A stretch of DNA of 8,084 nucleotides, from assembly GCA_964644555.1 (NCBI GenBank), contig CAZXWI010000069.1, positions 1-8,084 of the forward strand, read 5' to 3'. The DNA is from RUG14186 sp964644555 (GTDB lineage Bacteria; Bacillota; Clostridia; Eubacteriales; Anaerofustaceae). A model generated the notes under the pieces. That model was given only the letters and a program-made list of their open reading frames with translations. It was not told where the DNA came from and made no database searches. Positions 1 to 5,759 of this stretch are shown piece after piece (within the stretch, counting starts at the first letter, position 1; every line of letters starts with the position of its first letter). A program made the position numbers and the translations under genes.

Positions 1-68
1 GAATAAATGTTTGTCAATACAAATAGCGACATATTTTTTTAAGTTATAAGCATAAAAAATTTAAGAAT

Positions 69-97
69 TTCCATTTTTATTTAAAATGTGCTAACAT
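69..97 (+). promoter_or_regulatory. candidate extended -10 promoter for the URO-D gene
   Basis: A TAACAT box at 92-97 is preceded by TG at 89-90, giving the extended -10 form TGnTAnnnT. A weak -35-like TTCCAT sits at 69-74 with a 17-base spacer. Transcription would begin near 104 and leave a leader of about 40 bases. The rest of 1-143 is AT-rich, with no riboswitch-like conserved element (in particular no cobalamin box) that I can recognise. This is a match by eye only. Confidence 0.4.
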
Positions 98-143
98 AAA
101 TTTACAAAGGGCGCCTTAAAATTCCAATACAAGGAGAAGACTT

Positions 144-1328
144 ATGATTGAGAATCCAAAAGAGTTGTTGGATTACAGACTTAACTTACTCAGAAAAGCG
201 TTGAATCACGAAAAAACAGATAGGGTTCCGCTTTATGCCAATGTTTTCGGATGGATGTTTATTGATGCAGGAATAACATCATTGGCAGCATCAAAGGATT
301 ATAAAAAAGCCGAAGAAGCAGCTATCAGATTTGCCGAAAAATATCCGGTAGATAAGTTAAACATCGGTGCAGGCTATGTAATCATTCCTACAAATATTTA
401 TTCTGTTTTACAAAACGAAAATTCATCTTTCGGTGTTGCAGGCGGCAACGAGAACTACCTCAACGGTGTTCAGGAAGATGAAATGATAAAAGCCGATGAA
501 TATGACGAATTGAAAAACGATTTCCAAAAGGTAATTTGGGAAAAGGCTTTCCCTCGTACATTCCCCAGAGTAAAAGAGTTTAGCAAAGAAGAATTTGTAA
601 ATGCAATGAAAGTCGGATACGAATTCAATACCGCAAGAGCAAATGCATTTAAAGTTTTAAGAGATAAATGCGGTGTGGCTGAAGATGTAAATGTTCCGAA
701 TGTATCTGCGTTCATTAATGACCTTCTTAATATGTACAGAGGTATTAAAGGTTTGGCAATGGACCTCAGACGCCAGCCCGATAAAGTTGCAGAAGTTTGC
801 GAATACTATGATTCGATAAAGCTTAAGAACATTGAAAAAAGCATGAAAGCAAATCCCGGATGGGATATGACAAACCCATATGATGTCAGAAGTGCATTCA
901 TGGCTCATGTTGTATGTAACTCAAAGCAATTCGAAAGATTCTTCATGCCTGTTATGGATAAATTAGCAGAAATCTGCGAGGAAACAGGCAAACAGATATT
1001 TATCAATGCCGAAGCAGACTTCCTTCGTTTTGCTGACTTCTTCGGAGACTACAAAAAAGGAACTGTCAGCTGCATAGTAGAAATGGATGATCCGTATGAA
1101 GTAAGAAAGAAACTCCCCAATATCGGTATTATCGGTGGTCTTTCGGTTGACATCATGGGTAAATCCACACCTGATAAATGTGTTGATATGGCAAAACGAG
1201 CTATTGATGAACTAGGTCGTGATGGTGGATTATGGCTTGGTCCGAATAAATTCTTGTCATATCCGTACGATATGAAGTCGGAGAACTTGTCTGCTGTTTG
1301 CGATTTTGCACTTAATTACAAAGCTTAA
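144..1328 (+). CDS. URO-D superfamily protein, possible methyltransferase-like enzyme of unknown substrate
   Basis: A 394-residue cytosolic protein with the layout of the uroporphyrinogen decarboxylase superfamily. The N-terminal signature is Arg17 followed by HEKTDRVPL (22-30). A middle segment GIKGLAMDLRRQPDKV (200-215) matches the usual 'mDl-r-Pekv' helix. The C-terminal barrel half has GGLSVDIMGKSTPDKC (331-346), then GGLWLGPN (361-368) and a SENLSAVCDF helix (379-388). Genuine HemE enzymes are shorter (about 350) and carry an N-terminal RQAGRY-type motif, which is absent. Cobamide-dependent methyltransferases of this fold (MtaA, MtbA, CmuA) bind zinc through His-x-Cys and a later Cys. 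At the equivalent place this protein reads FINAEADF (286-293), and no Cys follows GGLWLGP, so those ligands are missing. It is therefore unlikely to be HemE or a standard MT2 enzyme; an O-demethylase-type substrate methyltransferase or another lyase is possible. The start is fixed by AAGGAG at 131-136, seven bases before ATG. It is first in a cassette with a microprotein and two MFS transporters. The superfamily call is firm, the function unknown. Confidence 0.85.
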   Translation: MIENPKELLDYRLNLLRKALNHEKTDRVPLYANVFGWMFIDAGITSLAASKDYKKAEEAAIRFAEKYPVDKLNIGAGYVIIPTNIYSVLQNENSSFGVAGGNENYLNGVQEDEMIKADEYDELKNDFQKVIWEKAFPRTFPRVKEFSKEEFVNAMKVGYEFNTARANAFKVLRDKCGVAEDVNVPNVSAFINDLLNMYRGIKGLAMDLRRQPDKVAEVCEYYDSIKLKNIEKSMKANPGWDMTNPYDVRSAFMAHVVCNSKQFERFFMPVMDKLAEICEETGKQIFINAEADFLRFADFFGDYKKGTVSCIVEMDDPYEVRKKLPNIGIIGGLSVDIMGKSTPDKCVDMAKRAIDELGRDGGLWLGPNKFLSYPYDMKSENLSAVCDFALNYKA

Positions 1329-1340
1329 AGGAGATATAAA

Positions 1341-1469
1341 ATGACAGATTATACAACATATCCCGACGGATTCAATGAAATAGTCGACAGCCTCGATTTT
1401 TTGGAAGATGACAAAGCTAAAAGAGAAGCAGTTGTCATGGGTGTAGTATTCAGTTCGTTATTCTATTAA
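1341..1469 (+). CDS. 42-residue small protein of unknown function
   Basis: A complete small ORF lies in the gap between the URO-D gene and the first MFS gene. It has a textbook ribosome site, AAGGAG at 1328-1333, seven bases from ATG and starting at the last base of the upstream stop codon. The predicted peptide is strongly acidic in its first two thirds (Asp3, Asp9, Glu13, Asp16, Asp19, Glu22, Asp23, Asp24), then a short basic patch KAKR (25-28), then a hydrophobic tail of about 13 residues (AVVMGVVFSSLFY, 30-42). The tail is too short for a standard membrane span but could dock on a membrane or a transporter. It ends 37 bases before the next ATG. I do not recognise a family. It could be an accessory peptide of the MFS transporter, a partner of the URO-D protein, or the remnant of a longer gene; no continuation is visible in the following 37 bases. 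The translation signal is convincing, the role is not known. Confidence 0.6.
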   Translation: MTDYTTYPDGFNEIVDSLDFLEDDKAKREAVVMGVVFSSLFY

Positions 1470-1506
1470 ATCAATAATTCAAATCTTTCAATAAGGAGAT
1501 TGTTAA

Positions 1507-2718
1507 ATGAAGAAAACTGACTCAAATTTTAAAAAATGGATGATCGTTATGGGCATCTGTGCTGTTTTCGGTACAGGTACATTCATTACACCGATCATTG
1601 CAAATTTAGTTGAAGCATATCCTGATACTCCGGTTGCTACAATCAGAACACTCTCCACGATACCGTCATTGTTCGGTTTAGTATTAGGTATGATATTATC
1701 TTTGTTCTTAGGTAAGAAGATCAAATATAAACCTGTTCTTGTTGCAGGTGCTTGTATTGCAGGCATATGTGGTATGCTTCCTGCATTCATCAATGCAACA
1801 TTCAACCAGATACTCATTTCCAGAATTTTATTTGCAGTAGGTTTCGGTTTCTTCGGAACAAGAAATGCTATTGTTCGTGCATCATTGGCAGATGAGTCTG
1901 AATCGGCAAAATGGCTTGGTGCAGCAATGTTCTTTAATGCTGCAGTCGGCGTAGTAGGGCAGATATTAAGTGGTATTCTCGGAGATATCAACTGGAAATA
2001 TTCATTCCTTATTTACGGTTTCTGCTTTATTTGTATGCTTATCAATATCTTTTGGTATACAGAACCCGCTCCTGTTAGTGCTACAGAAGAAAAAGGCGAA
2101 AAGGTTAAAGGTCATTTCAATTGGATGATAATTCCTTATTTCCTCGTTCTTATGCTCACCACATTATGTTTGTATCCGTTCCTCTCAAGCATTTCAATGT
2201 TTATTGCCAATAGAGGTATCGGGACTGCTACGGAATCGGGCTTTGCATCATCGGGTTACACAATCGGTATGGCTATACTCAGTATGTTCTTCGGTACTAT
2301 TGCCAAAAAATTCCCCAGACGTGGATATGCAATGGGTGCAGCAATAGTTGTAATCGGTTATGTATTAACTCTTTCTGCAAGAACAAGTGCTATACCTTGC
2401 ATTATCGGTGGTTTGTGCTGCGGCGGTGGTTTCGGCTTTATTATGCTCTTTAGTATTCAATGGGCACAGGATATGTCTGATAAAGCTACCGTGGTAGTTG
2501 CAGGTACATTGATGTCATGCGCTGTTTCATGTGGAAGCTTCTTCTCTACATACTTTATGGCATTCTTGCAAAAAATCGGTGCAGGTCTTACAATGTTCCC
2601 GACCGATATAGAAAAAACATTCTTCATCGGAACTATTGTATATGCTTTGATAGCAGTTATTGCAGCGATAGTAGATATTCGTCCGAAAGAAGTAAAAGCA
2701 AAAGAATTATTAAAATAA
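1507..2718 (+). CDS. MFS transporter, 12 membrane segments
   Basis: A 403-residue integral membrane protein of the major facilitator superfamily. About twelve hydrophobic segments can be traced, roughly at 11-31, 48-68, 76-96, 101-121, 137-157, 165-183, then a charged central loop (EEKGEKVKGH, 194-203), then 207-228, 247-265, 273-291, 297-317, 329-352 and 371-391. Features usual for the superfamily are a basic cytoplasmic loop between segments 2 and 3 (LGKKIKYKP, 68-76), an RxxxA-type segment 4 (RNAIVRASLADE, 119-130), and the W-K-Y-S-F-L-I-Y-G stretch before segment 6 (163-171). It resembles the many clostridial MFS proteins annotated near small-molecule catabolic genes. The substrate cannot be read from the sequence; position after the URO-D gene suggests import of that enzyme's substrate or export of its product. 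AAGGAG at 1493-1498, eight bases before ATG, fixes the start. A distant tandem paralogue follows. Confidence 0.88.
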   Translation: MKKTDSNFKKWMIVMGICAVFGTGTFITPIIANLVEAYPDTPVATIRTLSTIPSLFGLVLGMILSLFLGKKIKYKPVLVAGACIAGICGMLPAFINATFNQILISRILFAVGFGFFGTRNAIVRASLADESESAKWLGAAMFFNAAVGVVGQILSGILGDINWKYSFLIYGFCFICMLINIFWYTEPAPVSATEEKGEKVKGHFNWMIIPYFLVLMLTTLCLYPFLSSISMFIANRGIGTATESGFASSGYTIGMAILSMFFGTIAKKFPRRGYAMGAAIVVIGYVLTLSARTSAIPCIIGGLCCGGGFGFIMLFSIQWAQDMSDKATVVVAGTLMSCAVSCGSFFSTYFMAFLQKIGAGLTMFPTDIEKTFFIGTIVYALIAVIAAIVDIRPKEVKAKELLK

Positions 2719-2723
2719 ATTAA

Positions 2724-2761
2724 ATTTGGGCAATGCTTTATATAATGGGCATTGCCCAAAT
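2724..2761 (+). terminator. perfect 13-bp inverted repeat between the two MFS genes (terminator or mRNA-processing hairpin)
   Basis: ATTTGGGCAATGC (2724-2736) and GCATTGCCCAAAT (2749-2761) are exact complements separated by a 12-base AT-rich loop. The repeat starts five bases after the stop of the first MFS gene. What follows (AACATAAAAATTAATT) has no clean T-run, so termination would be partial at best. It may instead stabilise the 3' end of the upstream message, tune expression of the second transporter, or bind a regulator. The right arm can also fold on itself (GGGC-ATT-GCCC, 2748-2758). Confidence 0.55.
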
Positions 2762-2821
2762 AACATAAAAATTAATTATCGATACGAAAGGAACTTGGTT
2801 GAAAGTAGGAGTAGATTTGTT

Positions 2822-3994
2822 ATGAATAGTAAAAGTAAATCAAAAACGGGAATATTTCTATCGATAATGGTTCTTTCTATGTATCTCAACATAGAAAATA
2901 TGGTTTCGCTGCTTCTTTCGGAAATATCAGAAGCATTCCCGAACGCATCATTGGTGCAAATACAAAACATATATTCTTATATTATGTTGGTAGAACTTTT
3001 CACTAATTTTATCGTAGGCTATATTGCAAGTAAATTATCAAAGCGCAAAATTATAATTTACTTCCAAGGGCTTACCGTATTGGGTGGACTTATAGCATTC
3101 TTCTTTGGGAAAAGTCTTGCGATATTGTATTTTTCCAGTGTCATGATAGGATTTTCGGCTGCAATAGTTTCGACAATCAGCAAATCCATCATAACCGAAA
3201 ATTATCCCGATTCGCATGAAGCCGCAAAAGTATTCGGTGCTCAGCAGATGGCTCAGTCAATCGGCACTATGATGCTGCAGGTTTTAGTAGGATATTTGGC
3301 TGTCAAAGGTTGGAAGTGGGGATATCTCAGCTTTTTATTTGGGCTTGTTTCATTATTCAGCGGTCTGTTTTTGCTTCCCGAAGGGCCTAAAGAAACCATA
3401 TCAAAAGAAAACAACAAAAATAAAGCAAAGTTATGGACACCACAGCTCATACATGATGTGGCGGTTACAACATTATATATAATGCTGTTTGTCGTTTATA
3501 ATTACAATATATCGTATTTGGTAGGTGAAAAGAATTTCGGTAATGTGGCTATAGCCGGATATCTTTCTGCATTATGGACAGGAATTTTATTTATTGCTGC
3601 CATGGTGCTTCCCAAAGTATATAAAAAGTTGGGCAAATACACGATTTCATTCTGCATTGCATCTCTTGCTTTGGGTTTTGGTGTTATAGCATATTCCGAG
3701 AATATCTGGCTCACCGTTATTGCAATTATAGTATCTGCCTTTGCACAAGGTATATTCTCGCCTACAATGTATCTTAATGTTTCGGAGTTCGCCTCTAAAG
3801 AAGTGGTTACATCTTCAATGGCAATGATAAATGCAGGAGCGTCCCTCGGTGTTTATCTTGTGCCGTATTTCGTTACCGCACCTTCGGTTCTTATAGGCAC
3901 TACGGCTCAGGCAAGATTCATTACTGCGGCAATCGAATTATGTATATTGTTCATTGTCGAAATGATATATGTAAAAAAGAAATATACCGCATGA
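2822..3994 (+). CDS. second MFS transporter, distant paralogue of the preceding gene
   Basis: A 390-residue membrane protein of the major facilitator superfamily with about twelve hydrophobic segments, roughly 10-28, 49-70, 76-95, 99-120, 137-158, 166-185, 212-233, 245-264, 273-291, 295-313, 329-350 and 365-385. The central loop is charged (GPKETISKENNKNKAK, 188-203). The basic 2-3 loop is SKLSKRK (70-76). Shared landmarks with the upstream transporter include AFPN (38-41, versus AYPD), the GWKWGYLSFLFG stretch (163-174, versus WKYSFLIYG) and the spacing of the N-terminal half, so the two look like an old tandem duplication. The frame is open back to about 2726, through the hairpin. I place the start at ATG 2822 because AGGAG at 2807-2811 lies ten bases upstream; a TTG at 2795 has AAAGGA too close to it. 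Two similar but diverged carriers in tandem could take related substrates or form an import/export pair; this is inference. Confidence 0.85.
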   Translation: MNSKSKSKTGIFLSIMVLSMYLNIENMVSLLLSEISEAFPNASLVQIQNIYSYIMLVELFTNFIVGYIASKLSKRKIIIYFQGLTVLGGLIAFFFGKSLAILYFSSVMIGFSAAIVSTISKSIITENYPDSHEAAKVFGAQQMAQSIGTMMLQVLVGYLAVKGWKWGYLSFLFGLVSLFSGLFLLPEGPKETISKENNKNKAKLWTPQLIHDVAVTTLYIMLFVVYNYNISYLVGEKNFGNVAIAGYLSALWTGILFIAAMVLPKVYKKLGKYTISFCIASLALGFGVIAYSENIWLTVIAIIVSAFAQGIFSPTMYLNVSEFASKEVVTSSMAMINAGASLGVYLVPYFVTAPSVLIGTTAQARFITAAIELCILFIVEMIYVKKKYTA

Positions 3995-4003
3995 GTTAAG
4001 TTG

Positions 4004-4012
4004 TGTTATAAT
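4004..4012 (+). promoter_or_regulatory. perfect extended -10 promoter for the radical SAM gene
   Basis: TGTTATAAT at 4004-4012 is an exact TGnTATAAT match, starting ten bases after the stop codon of the second MFS gene. No good -35 box is present (ATACCG around 3984-3989), as is common when the extended -10 is perfect. Transcription would start near 4019, leaving a leader of about 24 bases. Confidence 0.6.
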
Positions 4013-4040
4013 ATCCCTACAAAATAAAGTGGGGATATTT
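4010..4040 (+). terminator. candidate terminator of the MFS genes, overlapping the next gene's leader
   Basis: AATATCCC (4010-4017) pairs exactly with GGGATATT (4032-4039) around a 14-base loop, and a run of five T (4038-4042) ends directly at the ATG. The stem is only 8 bp and mostly A-T, so this is weak alone. The left arm lies in and just after the -10 box, so the stem can form only in RNA that started upstream, not in RNA from the 4004-4012 promoter. Confidence 0.35.
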
Positions 4041-4042
4041 TT

Positions 4043-4933
4043 ATGTCAAATTTATGTAACCTTTGCCCGAGAAAATGTAATATTAACAGAAAAGCTTCCA
4101 ACGGATATTGCCAAGTATCCGGAGATGGGATTAGGCTTGCCCGAGCAGCTTTGCACTTTTGGGAAGAACCTTGCATATCGGGGGAAAACGGTTCGGGAAC
4201 TGTGTTTTTCAGCGGTTGCAACTTAAGATGTGTTTATTGTCAAAATTATAATATATCATCGGGAAACGTGGCAAAAGAGGTGAGCGTAGCCAGACTTTCG
4301 GAAATATTTTTCGAATTAAAGCAAAAAGGTGCAAATAATATCAATCTTGTTACCCCGACACATTATGCCGACAAGATAATAAAAGCAATTCAGTTAAGTA
4401 AGGATAACGGATTCGATCTTCCTTTTGTGTATAACACAAGCGGATATGAGTCGGTGGACACTTTGAAAATGTTATCTGGATATATCGATATATATCTTAC
4501 GGATTTCAAGTATTGGGAAAACACTACATCATATGAATACTCCAATGCGAAAGATTATCCGATTGTTGCAAAAAATGCTCTCAAAGAAATGCTCACTCAA
4601 ATTCCGAATTGCGAATTTGACTCTCATGGTATTATGACAAGAGGTGTAATAGTTAGGCATTTGCTCTTGCCAGATTTGGTTGATGAGGCGAAAAAAATAG
4701 TTGAGTACATCTATTCCGAATACGGCGATAGGGTGTTTTTCAGCCTTATGAGCCAATATACACCGCTTGAAAATGTAGCATCATACGAAAAACTCAATAG
4801 GAAAATAACCGATACGGAATATGATGAACTAATTGATTTTGCAATAGAGCTTGGAATCGAAAATGCCTTTGTGCAGGAAGGGGAGAGTGCTAAAGAAAGC
4901 TTTATTCCTAAGTTTGATTTCGAGGGAGTGTAA
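4043..4933 (+). CDS. radical SAM protein of the PflX (COG1313) group
   Basis: A 296-residue protein of the radical SAM superfamily, annotated in relatives as 'putative pyruvate formate-lyase activating enzyme'. The 4Fe-4S/SAM motif CxxxCxxC is GCNLRCVYC, with Cys59, Cys63 and Cys66. An N-terminal cysteine cluster, CNLCPRKC (Cys5, Cys8, Cys12) plus Cys23 in GYC, is characteristic of this group and could hold another metal or cluster. Other group landmarks are NLVTPTHY (101-108), YLTDFKYW (151-158), HLLLPDL (206-212), SLMSQYTP (234-241) and FVQEGESAKESFIP (276-289). The length is normal for the family. The target is not established for this group; no pyruvate formate-lyase or other glycyl-radical enzyme lies in the window, so I do not assign PFL activation. 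The start is preceded only by a weak GTGGGG ribosome site (4029-4034), eight bases upstream. It appears to be its own transcription unit, convergent with the minus-strand operon. Confidence 0.88.
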   Translation: MSNLCNLCPRKCNINRKASNGYCQVSGDGIRLARAALHFWEEPCISGENGSGTVFFSGCNLRCVYCQNYNISSGNVAKEVSVARLSEIFFELKQKGANNINLVTPTHYADKIIKAIQLSKDNGFDLPFVYNTSGYESVDTLKMLSGYIDIYLTDFKYWENTTSYEYSNAKDYPIVAKNALKEMLTQIPNCEFDSHGIMTRGVIVRHLLLPDLVDEAKKIVEYIYSEYGDRVFFSLMSQYTPLENVASYEKLNRKITDTEYDELIDFAIELGIENAFVQEGESAKESFIPKFDFEGV

Positions 4934-4960
4934 AGGTGTTGTGGTTCTCCCCTCATTTCA

Positions 4961-4988
4961 CCGATTTTGTCGGTATAAATCGGGTTTT
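4961..4988 (+). terminator. weak candidate terminator of the radical SAM gene
   Basis: CCGATTT (4961-4967) can pair with AAATCGG (4977-4983) around a nine-base loop, followed by GTTTTA. A competing smaller stem ACCGA/TCGGT exists inside it. The hairpin lies 27 bases after the stop codon. Termination could equally rely on the stronger hairpin at 5053-5068, which is followed by ATTATTTTAT on this strand. The rest of 4989-5046 shows nothing I can interpret. Confidence 0.3.
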
Positions 4989-5046
4989 ACATACCCCATA
5001 CCCACAAACTGAGTATGCAAAAGGTGTATACGGAATTCTACACAAT

Positions 5047-5068
5047 AAAAAAGAGGGGATTACCCCTC
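5047..5068 (-). terminator. intrinsic terminator of the nnr-rsmE-COG2102 operon
   Basis: Read on the minus strand, GAGGGG-TAAT-CCCCTC forms a six-pair, mostly G-C stem with a tetraloop and is followed by TTTTTT, a classic rho-independent terminator. It begins one base beyond the stop codon of the COG2102 gene. The plus-strand side is T-rich too, so it may also stop convergent transcription from the radical SAM gene. Confidence 0.82.
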
Positions 5069-5069
5069 A

Positions 5070-5720
5070 TTATTTTATATCCACCACCGAATAATCATCG
5101 AAATCGAAAACATTTCCCGTTTCATACGAAATCGGCTTTTTAAATATCGGCCCGTCCACGGTTAATGTATGGTATTCGCCGTTTTCGCCGCAGATATCTA
5201 TGTTATTTTCTTTCATTATATCTATAATGTCGCAATCTATGATTTTACCGAGAATGTTTTTAGGCAGCATTGTATTGTTTATTGATTTGATAACGCACTT
5301 ATATCCGAGATTTATCAATTCATACACATTTTCTTCTCTGTTTTTCTGCCAAAGCGGATAAATGGCTTTCATATTTGCGTTTTTACATTTGTCTTCACCC
5401 CATTGGCGGTTTGACTGTATATCAATATCCCCAAAGCAAACGAACTCAACTCCGTTTGCTTTTGCCTTTTTAAGTTCTTCTTCCATTGCCAAATGATAAT
5501 TTTCGCCAATGGTCGAAATGATTATCATGGGTATACCGAGGCAATCTTCGTATCTCTTGAGTAAGTCGGGTGTTGCTCCGTGAAAGAATGAGCGGTTTTC
5601 GTTTTTATCAAACATCACCATAAGTGCATATGGCTCGTATCCGTCGGCAATCATTTTATGAAGAGCGAGTGTGGAGTCTTTACCTAAGCTATATGACATT
5701 ATGAACTTTTTGTTTCCCAT
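5070..5720 (-). CDS. DUF71/COG2102 PP-loop ATPase (diphthine--ammonia ligase-like family)
   Basis: A 216-residue cytosolic protein of the ATP_bind_4 family, normal in length. The N-terminal PP-loop is SYSLGKDST (9-17), used by this superfamily to adenylate a substrate before attack by an amine or sulfur donor. Further family landmarks are CFGDID (95-100), RQWGEDKC (105-112) followed by AIYPLW (119-124), and the C-terminal signature GENGEYHTLTVDGP (178-191). Eukaryotic and archaeal members make the amide of diphthamide; bacteria lack diphthamide, so the bacterial members do something else. Comparative genomics has linked one bacterial branch to cobamide salvage. I cannot tell from this window whether this protein belongs to that branch, since no cobamide genes flank it. 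The start is set by AAAGGAGA (5728-5735) seven bases upstream. It is the last gene of the operon, 39 bases after rsmE, with the terminator immediately behind it. Confidence 0.87.
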   Translation of the reverse strand: MGNKKFIMSYSLGKDSTLALHKMIADGYEPYALMVMFDKNENRSFFHGATPDLLKRYEDCLGIPMIIISTIGENYHLAMEEELKKAKANGVEFVCFGDIDIQSNRQWGEDKCKNANMKAIYPLWQKNREENVYELINLGYKCVIKSINNTMLPKNILGKIIDCDIIDIMKENNIDICGENGEYHTLTVDGPIFKKPISYETGNVFDFDDYSVVDIK

Positions 5721-5759
5721 TGTGTAATCTCCTTTATTAATGGGGTTTGTTAGGTTAAA

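Noticed and set aside
1..143. Riboswitch, in particular a cobalamin riboswitch, upstream of the URO-D gene
   Set aside because: The sequence is short, AT-rich and lacks recognisable conserved elements; the predicted leader is only about 40 bases.
144..1328. Assignment of the first gene as HemE (heme biosynthesis)
   Set aside because: The HemE N-terminal arginine motif is absent, the protein is longer, and no heme genes are adjacent.
1503..1991. 162-codon open frame on the minus strand
   Set aside because: It lies wholly antisense to the first MFS gene, has no ribosome site and no recognisable domain; it is an open-frame shadow of the hydrophobic coding strand.
2741..2746. TATAAT in the loop of the inter-MFS hairpin as a promoter for the second transporter
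   Set aside because: No -35 box at suitable spacing (2718-2723 is AATTAA-like) and no extended -10 TG; in AT-rich DNA the match is weak evidence.
2726..2821. N-terminal extension of the second MFS protein from TTG 2726
   Set aside because: The extension would translate through the hairpin, is not hydrophobic, has no ribosome site, and a good AGGAG lies before ATG 2822.
5015..5140. Small ORF starting ATG at about 5015 on the plus strand
   Set aside because: No ribosome site; it would run through the terminator hairpin into antisense of the COG2102 gene.
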